64,000 bases of DNA from CAWGXG01 sp963826505 (GTDB lineage: Bacteria; Chloroflexota; Anaerolineae; Aggregatilineales; Aggregatilineaceae): contig CAWGXG010000008.1 of assembly GCA_963826505.1 (NCBI GenBank), positions 1,674,001 through 1,738,000 of the forward strand. The letters are read 5' to 3'. Below, piece after piece: positions 17,178 to 25,948 of this stretch. The notes under the pieces were generated by a model. It saw only the letters and a list, made by a program, of their open reading frames with translations, searched no databases and was not told the DNA's origin. The position numbers and the translations under genes were made by a program. Position 1 is the stretch's first letter. Every line of letters starts with the position of its first letter.

Positions 17178-19079
17178 ATGAGTTCAATCGGTGCGTTCAC
17201 ATTCGTGCTTCACAGCCATCTCCCTTACGCGCGGCTGGCTGGGCGTTGGCCACACGGCGAAGAATGGATTCACGAGGCCGCGTGCGAAACCTACATTCCA
17301 CTGCTCAATGCGCTCTACGAGCTGCGTGCCGAAGGCGTGAAATACAAAGTGACCATCGGCATCACCCCCGTACTGGCCGAGCAGCTCGCCGACGCCGATG
17401 TGCTCAATCATCTGGACGAATATCTCGAAGACAAGATCGCCCGCGCCAAGCAGGACGTGCTGCGTTTTCGAGGTGAGGACCAGGTGTACGGCGTCCCGCG
17501 TGAAGAAGCCGAAGAAGGCGATCTGCCTGCGGTAGACCGCGGCGGCGTCGCGGCGGCGCTTGACGATCTCGAAGCGCTGGACGATGCGTTGGAAGATCCC
17601 TTCGATGAGGAAGCCATTGACGTCGCGCTCGATACCGTGAGCGGCAGGCTCCCGCCGCCCAAGCCCAAACCCTGGTGGGTCGGCCACAAGCATCTGGAGT
17701 CGCTTGCGCGCTTCTACCAGCAATATTACGAGCACATCAAGGACTCGCTCGACCGCGCTTACAGTCGCGATCTGTTGGGCGCGTTCAAGCGGCTACAGGA
17801 CGAAGGCTATATCGAGATCACGACCTGCGCGGCCACGCACGGCTATCTGCCGCTGCTGGGTACGGACAGCGCCATTCGCGGCCAGTTGAAGACTGGTGTC
17901 GAGAGCTATCGCCGCTTCTTCAAACGCGCGCCGCGCGGCATCTGGCTGCCGGAATGTGCTTACCGCCCCGCCTACTACGACGAGCGCGGTCGAGTCCGTC
18001 CTGGTATCGAGTATTTCGTCGCCGAACAGGGTCTGAAAGTCTTCTTCAGCGAGACACATCTCATCACGGGTGGCGCGCCGGTCGGTGTGGCAGCGGGGGA
18101 AGCCATCGGCCCTTACGGCGAGATCAAACGTCGCTATCTGATCCCCATGTCGGACGCGCCGATGCCCGGCGAGCCGCTGACCACCTTCCACGCCTATTAC
18201 GTCAGCGATACGACGTCGGGCACGGGGACGGACGAGCACAGTGGCGTAGCTGTCATCGGACGCAACAACGAAACCGGGCAACGCGTCTGGTCAGCGCAGT
18301 TCGGCTACCCCGGCGATTTCGATTACCGCGAGTTCCACCGCAAGGATGGCGTCAGCGGCCTGCAATACTGGCGTGTGACCGGGGCCAAGGTCGACCTGGG
18401 CGACAAGGATTTCTATCACCCGGATTGGGCCGGACACAAGGTTCGCATGCACGCCGCAGACTTTGCAGCGCTGGTCGAACGCATCTTGCAGGCGCAGTGG
18501 GATACCGGCCAGGGCTACGGGCTGATCGCGTCGAACTATGACACGGAGCTGTTCGGTCACTGGTGGTTCGAGGGCGTGGAATGGCTCAAACAGGTATTGC
18601 GACTGCTGGCACAAAATCCAAACGTGGACCTCACCACCGCGTCTGATTACGTCGAGCAGCACCCGCCCCAGGAGGTGATCCACCTGCCGGAAGGCAGTTG
18701 GGGCGCGGGCGGGACGCATTTCACCTGGGACAACACCGAAACACACTGGATGTGGGCCCCGATTCACGATGCCGAGCTCCAAATGCAGCGGCTCGCCAAT
18801 AAGCACAAAGCCGATTACGGCGACGACCTGATTCGCGGCGTGCTCAACCAGGCAGCGCGCGAACTGCTGCTGCTGGAAAGCTCCGACTGGCCGTTCCTGG
18901 TCACGACCGGGCAGGCGCGGCAGTACGCGGTGCAGCGCTTCAGCCAGCATCTTGAGCGTTACCTCACGCTGGCGACCAGCGTCGATCGGAATATGCCGGA
19001 CGGCGCGCTCGCCTCGCAGTTGTGGGAACGCGATCGGCTCTTCCCGGATATCGATTACCGCTGGTGGTGCAGCGAGTGA
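17178..19079 (+). CDS. GH57 1,4-alpha-glucan branching enzyme
   Basis: I start at the ATG at 17178 (AAGGGTGG upstream), giving 633 residues; an upstream extension has no family character. The GH57 hallmarks are present: HSHLPYAR at the N-terminus, the nucleophile Glu in WLPECAYRP (E259) and the catalytic Asp in NYDTELFGHWWFEG (D455). The second matches branching enzymes rather than the amylopullulanase branch. Residues about 95-165 form an acidic insertion absent from the shortest relatives, and the C-terminal helical domain is complete. It creates alpha-1,6 branches on glucan made by GlgA. No GH13-type glgB lies in the window, so this enzyme probably supplies branching. Confidence 0.88.
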   Translation: MSSIGAFTFVLHSHLPYARLAGRWPHGEEWIHEAACETYIPLLNALYELRAEGVKYKVTIGITPVLAEQLADADVLNHLDEYLEDKIARAKQDVLRFRGEDQVYGVPREEAEEGDLPAVDRGGVAAALDDLEALDDALEDPFDEEAIDVALDTVSGRLPPPKPKPWWVGHKHLESLARFYQQYYEHIKDSLDRAYSRDLLGAFKRLQDEGYIEITTCAATHGYLPLLGTDSAIRGQLKTGVESYRRFFKRAPRGIWLPECAYRPAYYDERGRVRPGIEYFVAEQGLKVFFSETHLITGGAPVGVAAGEAIGPYGEIKRRYLIPMSDAPMPGEPLTTFHAYYVSDTTSGTGTDEHSGVAVIGRNNETGQRVWSAQFGYPGDFDYREFHRKDGVSGLQYWRVTGAKVDLGDKDFYHPDWAGHKVRMHAADFAALVERILQAQWDTGQGYGLIASNYDTELFGHWWFEGVEWLKQVLRLLAQNPNVDLTTASDYVEQHPPQEVIHLPEGSWGAGGTHFTWDNTETHWMWAPIHDAELQMQRLANKHKADYGDDLIRGVLNQAARELLLLESSDWPFLVTTGQARQYAVQRFSQHLERYLTLATSVDRNMPDGALASQLWERDRLFPDIDYRWWCSE

Positions 19080-19142
19080 TCGTGGGTTGTCAGGGGTCGG
19101 GCGGCGTTACACAAACGCTGCCCGATGTATTCTATTGGACGT

Positions 19143-19856
19143 TCATTTCCGCAGCGTCCTGAATGTGAACAACCGGTGAAACAGAATCGCGCCCTCTGCC
19201 AACTCCTGGTCGTAGCGCGCCTGCACGGCAGGCGGATTCAGTAGGGAATGGGCCGCCGCCGTGATGCCTGTCGCATACGCCCATGCATCCGGCCTGCCGC
19301 CCTCAAACCAAGCCAGGTCGAGCACCACCTGTTCCCGCGCTGCGCCTGTTCCGAATAAACCCTCCCGGTCGAGCGTACGCAGCACCTCGCGCGGGATCTC
19401 CAGTACTTCGGTCAGTTGATCGTCAAGCCGCGTTTCCGCTGCGAGATCACCGTCGGAATCCGGCACGATTCGGGCCCCATGTTCCAACGCGTCGGCGTAG
19501 CGGACTCCGAACGCGGCCAGCAGATCGGTCGCTTCAGCGAGAGACGCACTAGAGTTTGCTGTCACCCGGTAATGAGGTCCTGGGACCTGATAGCGCAGCG
19601 CTTTGGCGACGTCACCAGGGGCAACTTCGATGCCCCGTCCGGACAGCGCCCGCACCATGCGATCCACCTCGCGCTGAAGCGCTTCCTCAGAATTGATGCC
19701 CGGCTCGATGCAGTCAAAGCCCGCCGAGAGCACAAGCGTGTAGTGGTAGACTTGCTCGTGGTGATAACGCGCCTGCAACTGCAGGAAACTCTCGCGGGCA
19801 CCGGCCAGCAGAACCTCGAAGAAACGCTTATGGGGAAAAACAACCGGCCCGTCCAA
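19143..19856 (-). CDS. DUF4303-like protein of unknown function
   Basis: A 237-residue soluble protein without signal peptide or TM helices. The opening (RFFEVLLAGARESFLQL, then YHYTLVLSAGFDCIEPGINSEE) resembles DUF4303 proteins, where a helix precedes a strand with the phrase A-x-N-T/S-E-E. I make this link from memory. The start is a TTG 3 bases after the stop of the upstream MFS gene, so the two are probably co-translated. No catalytic motif can be named. Confidence 0.6.
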   Translation of the reverse strand: MDGPVVFPHKRFFEVLLAGARESFLQLQARYHHEQVYHYTLVLSAGFDCIEPGINSEEALQREVDRMVRALSGRGIEVAPGDVAKALRYQVPGPHYRVTANSSASLAEATDLLAAFGVRYADALEHGARIVPDSDGDLAAETRLDDQLTEVLEIPREVLRTLDREGLFGTGAAREQVVLDLAWFEGGRPDAWAYATGITAAAHSLLNPPAVQARYDQELAEGAILFHRLFTFRTLRK

Positions 19857-19859
19857 CGC

Positions 19860-21155
19860 TCAGCGCCCGGCTTCGCTGGGCAGCGCCGCCACTGGCGACC
19901 GCCGCGCGATCCACCAGCCCCAGAAGACGCCCGGCAGCACAACCAACGCCGTCATCAACCACAGCAGGTGCGAAATGCTCAGTCCGGCGGATTCCAGCAG
20001 CCAGCCGCCCAACGTCGCGCCGATGGAATAACCCAGCGTGAACAGCGCATATTCGCTGGAGAACACACGTCCGCGCACGTCCCGCGGCACGAGTTGGAGC
20101 AGCAGTTGCGTGGAGAATACCCAGTTAATTCCGCCCGCCGCGCCGCGCAGCATGATTCCGATCAGCAGCACCGGGAAACTCACCAGCGGGGCCATGACAA
20201 TCAGCGCAACGGACAGCATGCCATAGCCCAGCAAAATGCCGAGACGCTGGCGGCGATCGTCGTCGCCGGTGAAGCGCCGCACCAAAATCGGTCCGAGGCC
20301 GGTGCCGACGCCTGACATGGCGTACATCAGGCCTAAGCCCGTGCCACCTTCGTGCCCGATGATGAACACCTTCTCGGCCAGTTTGACCTGGAGCACTTCG
20401 TACGCCCCGCCGACGAACATCGCAAAAGCGGCTTTGTGGGTGGCGATCACCAGAATATCCCTGTGACGGCGCAGGTAGCGCAGACCTTCGAGGTAATCTG
20501 ATACCGCGCCGCGCACCGTCCCGCCGCGGCCTGCACCCTCGTGCGGCCGATAGAGCACGCGCGAAGTAAGTGCAGCAGATGCGAGGAAAGTCAGGGAATC
20601 GATCACGAAGGACGGATACACGCCCCAGCGCCCGGTCGCCACGCCGCCCAATGCTGCCCCAAAAGCCAGCATTACCGACCATGTCGACGAGCTGATCACG
20701 TTGGCGGTGCCCAGTTCGTGCGGTTTGACGATGTCGGGCAAAATGGCGTTGCGGGCCGGGAACGCGAAGCCGCTCAGCCCCAGTTGAGCCGCCGTCAGCA
20801 CGTACAATAGCCACAATTGCGACGGTTGGCGCACCAGCAAGAAACCCATTACCACAACGGCGCGCGATAGATCGGTCCCCATCAACAACCATTTGCGGTT
20901 ATAGCGGTCAGCCGCCACACCTGCCAGCGGCGTCACGGCGAAGGGCGCCAGCGCCCGCACCACGAACAGCCCGCCCACGGCTAACCCCGACCCGCCTAGG
21001 GCCGCAATGAGCGCCGCCGACGCGATGAGATCGAACCAGTCACCCAAAAGGCTGATGATCTGCCCAAACCACAAGAAGCGGAAATTGCGATTCTCGCGGA
21101 TCAACTCGCGATAACCGGCTGTGCGGGGAAGTGCGGAACCGATGCTCACTGTCAT
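19860..21155 (-). CDS. MFS transporter (EntS-like / MFS_3 group)
   Basis: A 431-residue protein with about twelve TM helices. The N-terminal FRFLWFGQIISLLGDWF and the loop GVAADRYNRKWLLM (motif A of the major facilitator superfamily, G-x-x-x-D-R) are typical of the EntS/MFS_3 exporters. It would use the proton gradient to export a small molecule. The iron-uptake operon lies only 3 kb away, which is compatible with siderophore export, but no siderophore biosynthesis genes are present, so this is speculation. It is followed 3 bases later by the DUF4303-like gene. Confidence 0.85.
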   Translation of the reverse strand: MTVSIGSALPRTAGYRELIRENRNFRFLWFGQIISLLGDWFDLIASAALIAALGGSGLAVGGLFVVRALAPFAVTPLAGVAADRYNRKWLLMGTDLSRAVVVMGFLLVRQPSQLWLLYVLTAAQLGLSGFAFPARNAILPDIVKPHELGTANVISSSTWSVMLAFGAALGGVATGRWGVYPSFVIDSLTFLASAALTSRVLYRPHEGAGRGGTVRGAVSDYLEGLRYLRRHRDILVIATHKAAFAMFVGGAYEVLQVKLAEKVFIIGHEGGTGLGLMYAMSGVGTGLGPILVRRFTGDDDRRQRLGILLGYGMLSVALIVMAPLVSFPVLLIGIMLRGAAGGINWVFSTQLLLQLVPRDVRGRVFSSEYALFTLGYSIGATLGGWLLESAGLSISHLLWLMTALVVLPGVFWGWWIARRSPVAALPSEAGR

Positions 21156-21500
21156 CCTCGATCGTGGCGCGTGACCGCGCCTGGGTGCGGATCAGGGGGC
21201 TGGAGGAACGAGTGTAGCCGCTTGCGCCGCGTGTGGCAAGAACAAGGCCAATCCCCGAAACGGGCTACGGAGATCACTGGAAGAAACAGAGAATGTAGGG
21301 GATACAAGGGAACAATCGACGGCACGCGCCACTCGCGGCGGATCGAACTCACAAAGATTCTGTAAATATTCCGTAAAACTCGCCAATAATTGCGCACCCG
21401 GCGCAACTCTGCGCGCAACCCCTGCGTAATAGTGTGTAGATGATTGACGATAGCACAATGGAACGTCCGACGCTCCAGTCGATACACAAAGGAGAATCCC
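21156..21500. other. Gene-free stretch of 345 bases
   Basis: It lies between the divergent MFS and small membrane protein genes. I see a locally AT-rich segment (about 21355-21395, TAAATATTCCGTAAAAC) that may hold promoters, but no convincing paired -35/-10 boxes, no RNA gene and no repeat. Open frames here lack any protein character. Confidence 0.5.
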
Positions 21501-21698
21501 ATGAACAGCACACTCAATAACCTGCCCTCGTTCGGCCAGATGTTCAAGCTGGTTTTCTTCCTGATCCTCGCCCTGATCGTGTTGGGCCTGGTGGTGGCGA
21601 TTATCAAGGTCTTGATGCCCTTGCTCGTCATCGCAGCGCTGATCGCCGGTGGGCTGTATTTCTACAACCGGACGCAACACAACGGGTCCGCTGCCTGA
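21501..21698 (+). CDS. Small membrane protein, paralogue of the one at 13.6 kb
   Basis: A 65-residue protein with AAGGAGA before the ATG. Nearly the whole length is hydrophobic (about residues 14-55), and AIIKVLMPLLVIAALIAGG matches the corresponding stretch of the protein at 13592-13786. The C-terminus is short and polar (YFYNRTQHNG). A strong terminator follows, so it is a separate transcription unit. Function is unknown. Confidence 0.7.
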   Translation: MNSTLNNLPSFGQMFKLVFFLILALIVLGLVVAIIKVLMPLLVIAALIAGGLYFYNRTQHNGSAA

Positions 21699-21725
21699 CG
21701 CAGCGCCCTGTCTCACCCACCATCG

Positions 21726-21766
21726 CACGCCGGACTGTCATAGCGACAGCCCGGCGTGTTTGTCTT
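21726..21766 (+). terminator. Rho-independent terminator after the small membrane protein gene
   Basis: CACGCCGGACTGTC and GACAGCCCGGCGTG form a 14-base stem with one mismatch and a 5-base loop (ATAGC), followed by TTTGTCTTT. Confidence 0.8.
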
Positions 21767-21857
21767 TCCGGGCGAGATCGTGCTACAGTGAACAACAAAT
21801 AGGGCAGACCGGATCGTGGGCACGGCTCCCGGAAGTCATGCCTGGGCCGACCGGGCG

Positions 21858-21866
21858 TGTTATACT
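21858..21866 (+). promoter_or_regulatory. Extended -10 promoter of glgC
   Basis: TGTTATACT is a textbook extended -10 (TG-n-TATACT) about 90 bases before the glgC ATG. No good -35 stands 17 bases upstream, as is usual for this class. TTTATACAAAT at 21876-21886 follows it and is identical to 11 bases upstream of the branching-enzyme gene. Confidence 0.5.
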
Positions 21867-21954
21867 GAATTAAAGTTTATACAAATGAAAACAATCGGAG
21901 TACTTAATAGCGCAGCATCTCCCAACATCACTACACACAAGGAGCGAGTTCTGA

Positions 21955-23220
21955 ATGCGAACACGAGCTGTGATCCTCGCCGGTGGTGAAGGCAGCCGCC
22001 TGGGCGTTCTGACGGCCAAGCGCGCCAAACCTGCTGTTCCTTTTGCCGGAAAATACCGCATCATCGACTTTGCGTTGAGCAACTGCGTCAATTCGGGCAT
22101 TTTCGATGTACTCGTCCTCACGCAGTATCGCCCTCACAGCCTGAATGAACACATCGGGCTGGGGCGTCCCTGGGACCTTGACCGTACGTTCACCGGCGGG
22201 ATACAGATGCTCCAACCCTATCAAGGACGCCACGATACCGACTGGTACGCCGGCACTGCCGATGCCGTCACCCAAAATGTTAATTTTGTGCGACGCGGGC
22301 ACCCCCGCAACACGTTAATTCTGTCGGGGGATCACATTTACGAGATGGAATACGACATGCTGATCGACCACCACGAAGATCACGACGCGGACGCCACGGT
22401 TTGCGTGATCAAGGTGCCGCTTGACGAAGCGTCGCGGTATGGCATTATGGCGGTGGACGACAATAATCGCATCATCGACTTTGTGGAAAAGCCCGCCGAA
22501 CCCCCCGGCGATCTGGCCAACATGGGTGTGTATGCCTTCAAGACCGATGTGCTGGAAGTCCTGCTGCGCGAAGACGCTGCCCGCCCGGATTCGCGGCACG
22601 ATTTCGGCTACAACATCATTCCGCGCATGATCGAACTGGGCATGAAGGTTATCGCTTACCCTTACGGCGGCTACTGGATCGACGTGGGGACAGTGGACGC
22701 CTATTGGGAAGCCCACATGGACCTGCTGACGACGCCGCCTTCGCTCAACTTGAACGATCGCTCGTGGATCATCCACACCCGCAGCGAGGAACGTCCGCCC
22801 GTGCACGTCGCCAAAGGCGCAATCATCGAAGACAGCATGATCACCGACGGCTCGATCATTTGCGAAGGCGCGCGCGTGGTGCGCAGCGTGCTGTCGCCCG
22901 GCGTCTACATTGGGCCGAATGCCACAGTCATCGAGAGCGTGATTCTGACGGACAGCTACATCGAGCGCGAAGCCACCATCATGCGCGCGGTGGTCGACAA
23001 AGGCGCGGTGGTGGGACAGGGTGCGGTAGTCGGGGAGCGGCGCGAAGTCGGCGATCTGGGGATCGTGTGCCTGGGCAAGAATTCAACCATCCCGCCGGGC
23101 TTCAAGGTTGGGCGCGGGGCCGTGGTCGGCGTGGATATGCTGGCCGACGACGTAACCGAACAGTTCCCGGACGGGATCATTCCGGACGGCAAGCGCGTGG
23201 GCTTCCGCCCCGCGCGTTGA
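21955..23220 (+). CDS. glgC: Glucose-1-phosphate adenylyltransferase (ADP-glucose pyrophosphorylase)
   Basis: A complete 421-residue enzyme making ADP-glucose, the committed donor for glycogen. The N-terminal nucleotidyltransferase domain has AGGEGSRLGVLTAKRAKPAV, YRIIDFALSNCVNSGI and LSGDHIYEMEY. The Glc-1-P region FVEKPAEPP follows near residue 180, and a C-terminal left-handed beta-helix of hexapeptide repeats begins near residue 280. In the first motif the usual Leu-x-Pro-Leu after the Arg is replaced by LGVL, so allosteric behaviour may differ. AAGGAGCGAG precedes the ATG. It is transcribed alone and converges on the debranching-enzyme gene. Confidence 0.95.
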   Translation: MRTRAVILAGGEGSRLGVLTAKRAKPAVPFAGKYRIIDFALSNCVNSGIFDVLVLTQYRPHSLNEHIGLGRPWDLDRTFTGGIQMLQPYQGRHDTDWYAGTADAVTQNVNFVRRGHPRNTLILSGDHIYEMEYDMLIDHHEDHDADATVCVIKVPLDEASRYGIMAVDDNNRIIDFVEKPAEPPGDLANMGVYAFKTDVLEVLLREDAARPDSRHDFGYNIIPRMIELGMKVIAYPYGGYWIDVGTVDAYWEAHMDLLTTPPSLNLNDRSWIIHTRSEERPPVHVAKGAIIEDSMITDGSIICEGARVVRSVLSPGVYIGPNATVIESVILTDSYIEREATIMRAVVDKGAVVGQGAVVGERREVGDLGIVCLGKNSTIPPGFKVGRGAVVGVDMLADDVTEQFPDGIIPDGKRVGFRPAR

Positions 23221-23259
23221 GAAAACGCCGATCCTCTGGCGGCACACTGTGGATCACAT

Positions 23260-23294
23260 CGACGGCGCGCGCGACAAGCGCGCGTCGCTGTTTT
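23260..23294 (+). terminator. Probable terminator after glgC
   Basis: CGACGGCGCGCGC and GCGCGCGTCG form a GC-rich stem with one bulge around GACAA, followed by CTGTTTTC. It sits between the converging glgC and debranching-enzyme genes. Confidence 0.5.
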
Positions 23295-25321
23295 CTAGCC
23301 GGACCGCTTCGTTTTGAGCGCCGGTTCCAAGGCGCGGTACACGCGCAGCAGCTCCGCCACGCTCCACGCCTGGGCGTGCAGCTCCGCGTGGCGCATGCGG
23401 CGGATCGCCGTCGAAAATCTCGCTGACGGTGCCCAATCCGTGATCGCTCAGGTGATCGCCGAGCGGCTCCAGGTAGCTCAGTGCCGTCTGCGCGTTGCCG
23501 TACACGTTGTAGTGCGCCAGCGCGAACGGCCCGATCAGCCATGCCCAGACGGTCCCCTGGTGGTAGGCGCTGTCGCGCTGAAGGGGGTCGCCGCCGTAAT
23601 ACCCGACATAGTCGGTTTCGTCCGGGGCAAGGCTGCGCAGCCCGTACGACACGACCAGCTCACGCGCGCAAATGTCGACCACTGCGCGCGCCTTTTCGTC
23701 TTCAAGCAGCGGGAACGGCAGCGATACCGCGAAAATCTGGTTGGGCCGCAGCGTCGGATCGTCGCCGTCCGGTCCGTCGATCACGTCGTAGAGATAACCG
23801 CCGCTGTACCAGAAGCGCGCGTTGAAGGCGGTGTACGCCTCGTCGGCCAGTGCGTTGATAGCGCACGGCGTCTTCAGCATTGCCGAGCACGGCGGCCAAT
23901 TCAGCGGTGATGCGCAGCGCGTTAACCACAGCGCGTTGATCTCGACCGGCTTACCGATGCGCGGCGTCACGACCCAATCATCGATCTTGGCATCCATCCA
24001 GGTTAATTGCAGGCCCGGTTCGCCCGCGAACAGCAGCCCGTCCGCTGGATCGCGCTTGATGTTGAAGCGCGTCCCGCTCGATGTGCCAGCGCAAAATCTC
24101 CGACCATGCACCGGGTACAATTCGGCGAAAGCGGGATGATCCGCCCCCAATGCCTTGAAAGCCGCATAAATCGACTGGAAATACCACAGCGTGGCATCGA
24201 CCGTGTTGTATTCCGGCGCTTCCCCCGCGTCGGGGAAACGGTTAGGGACCATGCCCTGATCCACAAAACGCGCGTAGGTCTGCAAAATCTGCACGGCATC
24301 GTCCATGCGTCCGACCGCCAGCGTCAGACCCGGCAGCGCGATCATCGTATCGCGGCCCCAGTCGCTGAACCAGGGAAAGCCCGCCAGTACGCTTTTGCCG
24401 GGCTGGCCACCGATGTCGCGGGTGACAATGAACTGGTCAGCGGCCAGCGTGAGCTGGCGCACCCAACCCGGAGCTTCGGCCACACCCGCCTGTTCTAGCA
24501 GCTCGCGCTGTCGCTGCTGTTCGGCCAACAGAGCATCATGCCAGGGCGCGGGATCGCCGTCTTCGGCGGTCAGCACGACGGCCAGCGTACTGCCCCGGCT
24601 GAGGTCGGCGCTGATGGTCGCGGCCGCGAATAAATCTTCCTGGTTATCCAGGCCGCGCCGTTTCTCTTCCGCCAGATGGAACGACCACCACCATTCGGCA
24701 TCGGGCGTGATCGTCCCCCGATTAGTCGCCACGCGGAATGGATGCGCCGGTTCAGCCGCGCGATCGGGATGCGCCGTCACGGTCATCATCGCCTCCGCTC
24801 GGCCAGGGCGGCGTCGCCGCCTGAATGTCGATCGGAAAACCGCCTTTCGTAACGCGGTGATGGTCGCGGTACGTGCACAGCGGCTTGACTACCAGCCGGA
24901 CATTGGCCGTGCCGCGCGCGTAAGTGTAGGTCACATAGGTGGTGTTGCTGCCGTGCTCCATCCATAGCCGCTGGACGATGCGCACATCCCCCACCCCCCA
25001 CACAAAGACCGGGATGCCATCTTCCAGGCTGAAGCTTTCCAGGTGACGATACCCGTCGGGCAGAACCACGCCCGCCGCCCACTCATGCGTCACAATGGGC
25101 GACCGGCGGCCATCAATCTCGACCCAGGTGTCCAGACCGGCGACGAGCATCGTCCGGCGCGCGGGCGGCTGGAATGACGCCGTGAGCAAGCCGTGGTAGC
25201 GCCTGGTGCGTGCCCCAGACAGCGACCCCATCGCATAGCCGCCCAGGCCGTTGGTAACCAGCCATTCCCGGCGCAAGATCGTGTCAAGACTACCCGTAAT
25301 TTCGCGTCCGAAGTGGATCAT
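23294..25321 (-). CDS. Amylo-alpha-1,6-glucosidase (glycogen debranching enzyme), frame broken
   Basis: A GDE-type debranching enzyme of about 675 residues, covering the N-terminal beta domain (TNGLGGYAMGSLSGARTRRYHGLL), the linker and the (alpha/alpha)6 catalytic barrel (FSDWGRDTMIALPGL, AYHQGTVWAWLIGPFA). The reading frame is broken. By comparison with the family, extra bases lie near 24790, 24108, 24101, 24076, 23854 and 23382, and one base is missing near 23926. Correcting them restores conserved phrases such as EILRWHIE and NALRITAELAAVLGNAEDAV and ends at the TAG at 23296-23294. It would trim alpha-1,6 branches of glycogen. I treat the breaks as sequencing error, not decay, because both sides of every break remain conserved. 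Confidence 0.85.
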
Positions 25322-25357
25322 ACCCTGTCTCCGCTGGTGGCATGCAACCTAAGCAAC

Positions 25358-25400
25358 ACCCGCCCGTCCAACCCCTGAAGTGAGGCTGACACGGGCGGGT
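25358..25400 (-). terminator. Putative terminator after the CBM48 gene
   Basis: ACCCGCCCGT (25358-25367) and ACGGGCGGGT (25391-25400) form a perfect 10-base stem with a 23-base loop. The minus-strand tail TGTTGCTTAGG is only weakly T-rich, so it may be a processing or attenuation hairpin before the debranching-enzyme gene instead. Confidence 0.45.
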
Positions 25401-25456
25401 CTACTCCAAAGCTCCCGACAGCGCGTGGTGACGCGCCCCCCTGCAGGCAGGCGTGG

Positions 25457-25768
25457 TTATTCTTCCGGGGTCGTATTGACCACCGAATTATCTCCGCTGA
25501 AGGGGTTGGCGACATACCGGTCAGCGTCCCAATCATTGTGCCACTGATTGCCGTTGACCAAGTAGCGGAACTGGTATTCCCGATTAGGCTCAAGCTCAAG
25601 CGTAATCTTGAACTTGCCATTCTTCAGGCGCGGCATGGGCGTGGCCGATTCATCCCAATCGTTGAAATCGCCAACGAGGAAGACGCTCTCGGCTTCGGCG
25701 GCAATGGCGTCCGGCAGCGTAAATTCCACTTTGACCGATCCGCTTTTCAGGTAACGCTTCTTGAACAT
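25457..25768 (-). CDS. Single-domain CBM48 (isoamylase N-terminal / glycogen-binding) protein
   Basis: I use the ATG at 25768, with AAGGAGAGA upstream, giving 103 residues. The whole protein is one CBM48 domain: VFLVGDFNDWDESATPM, then KFKITLELEPNREYQFRYLVNG and the C-terminal ADRYVANPFSG. The GDFNDW and FRYLVNG phrases are the glycogen-binding signatures seen in branching enzymes and AMPK beta subunits. No catalytic domain follows. It would bind glycogen or starch-like glucan in the cytoplasm, perhaps as an adaptor or granule protein. It has its own strong promoter and is just upstream of the debranching-enzyme gene on the same strand. Confidence 0.88.
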   Translation of the reverse strand: MFKKRYLKSGSVKVEFTLPDAIAAEAESVFLVGDFNDWDESATPMPRLKNGKFKITLELEPNREYQFRYLVNGNQWHNDWDADRYVANPFSGDNSVVNTTPEE

Positions 25769-25872
25769 GGCTGATCTCTCCTTGTGCAAGCAGGCTTGCT
25801 AGCTTGATTTTACCATACGTGACGAGCAACCGCAGACCTAGCCAGAGATGCTACTGTACAACACCACGGGGG

Positions 25873-25900
25873 ATTTTAAGGGAGGAATGCCGGGTGTCAA
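25873..25900 (-). promoter_or_regulatory. Strong sigma-70 promoter for the CBM48 gene
   Basis: On the minus strand TTGACA (25900-25895, consensus) is followed after 16 bases by TAAAAT (25878-25873). The leader to the ATG at 25768 is about 100 bases. It may also drive the debranching-enzyme gene if the hairpin at 25.36-25.40 kb is read through. Confidence 0.7.
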
Positions 25901-25948
25901 GGGTTTTACTAATTTTTTGCGATTATTATCGCCCAGTTAGGCGTCATT

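Noticed and set aside
23177..25321. Reading the debranching enzyme as two or three separate genes
   Set aside because: Each piece covers a contiguous part of one family protein and the junctions fall at single-base shifts without start signals.
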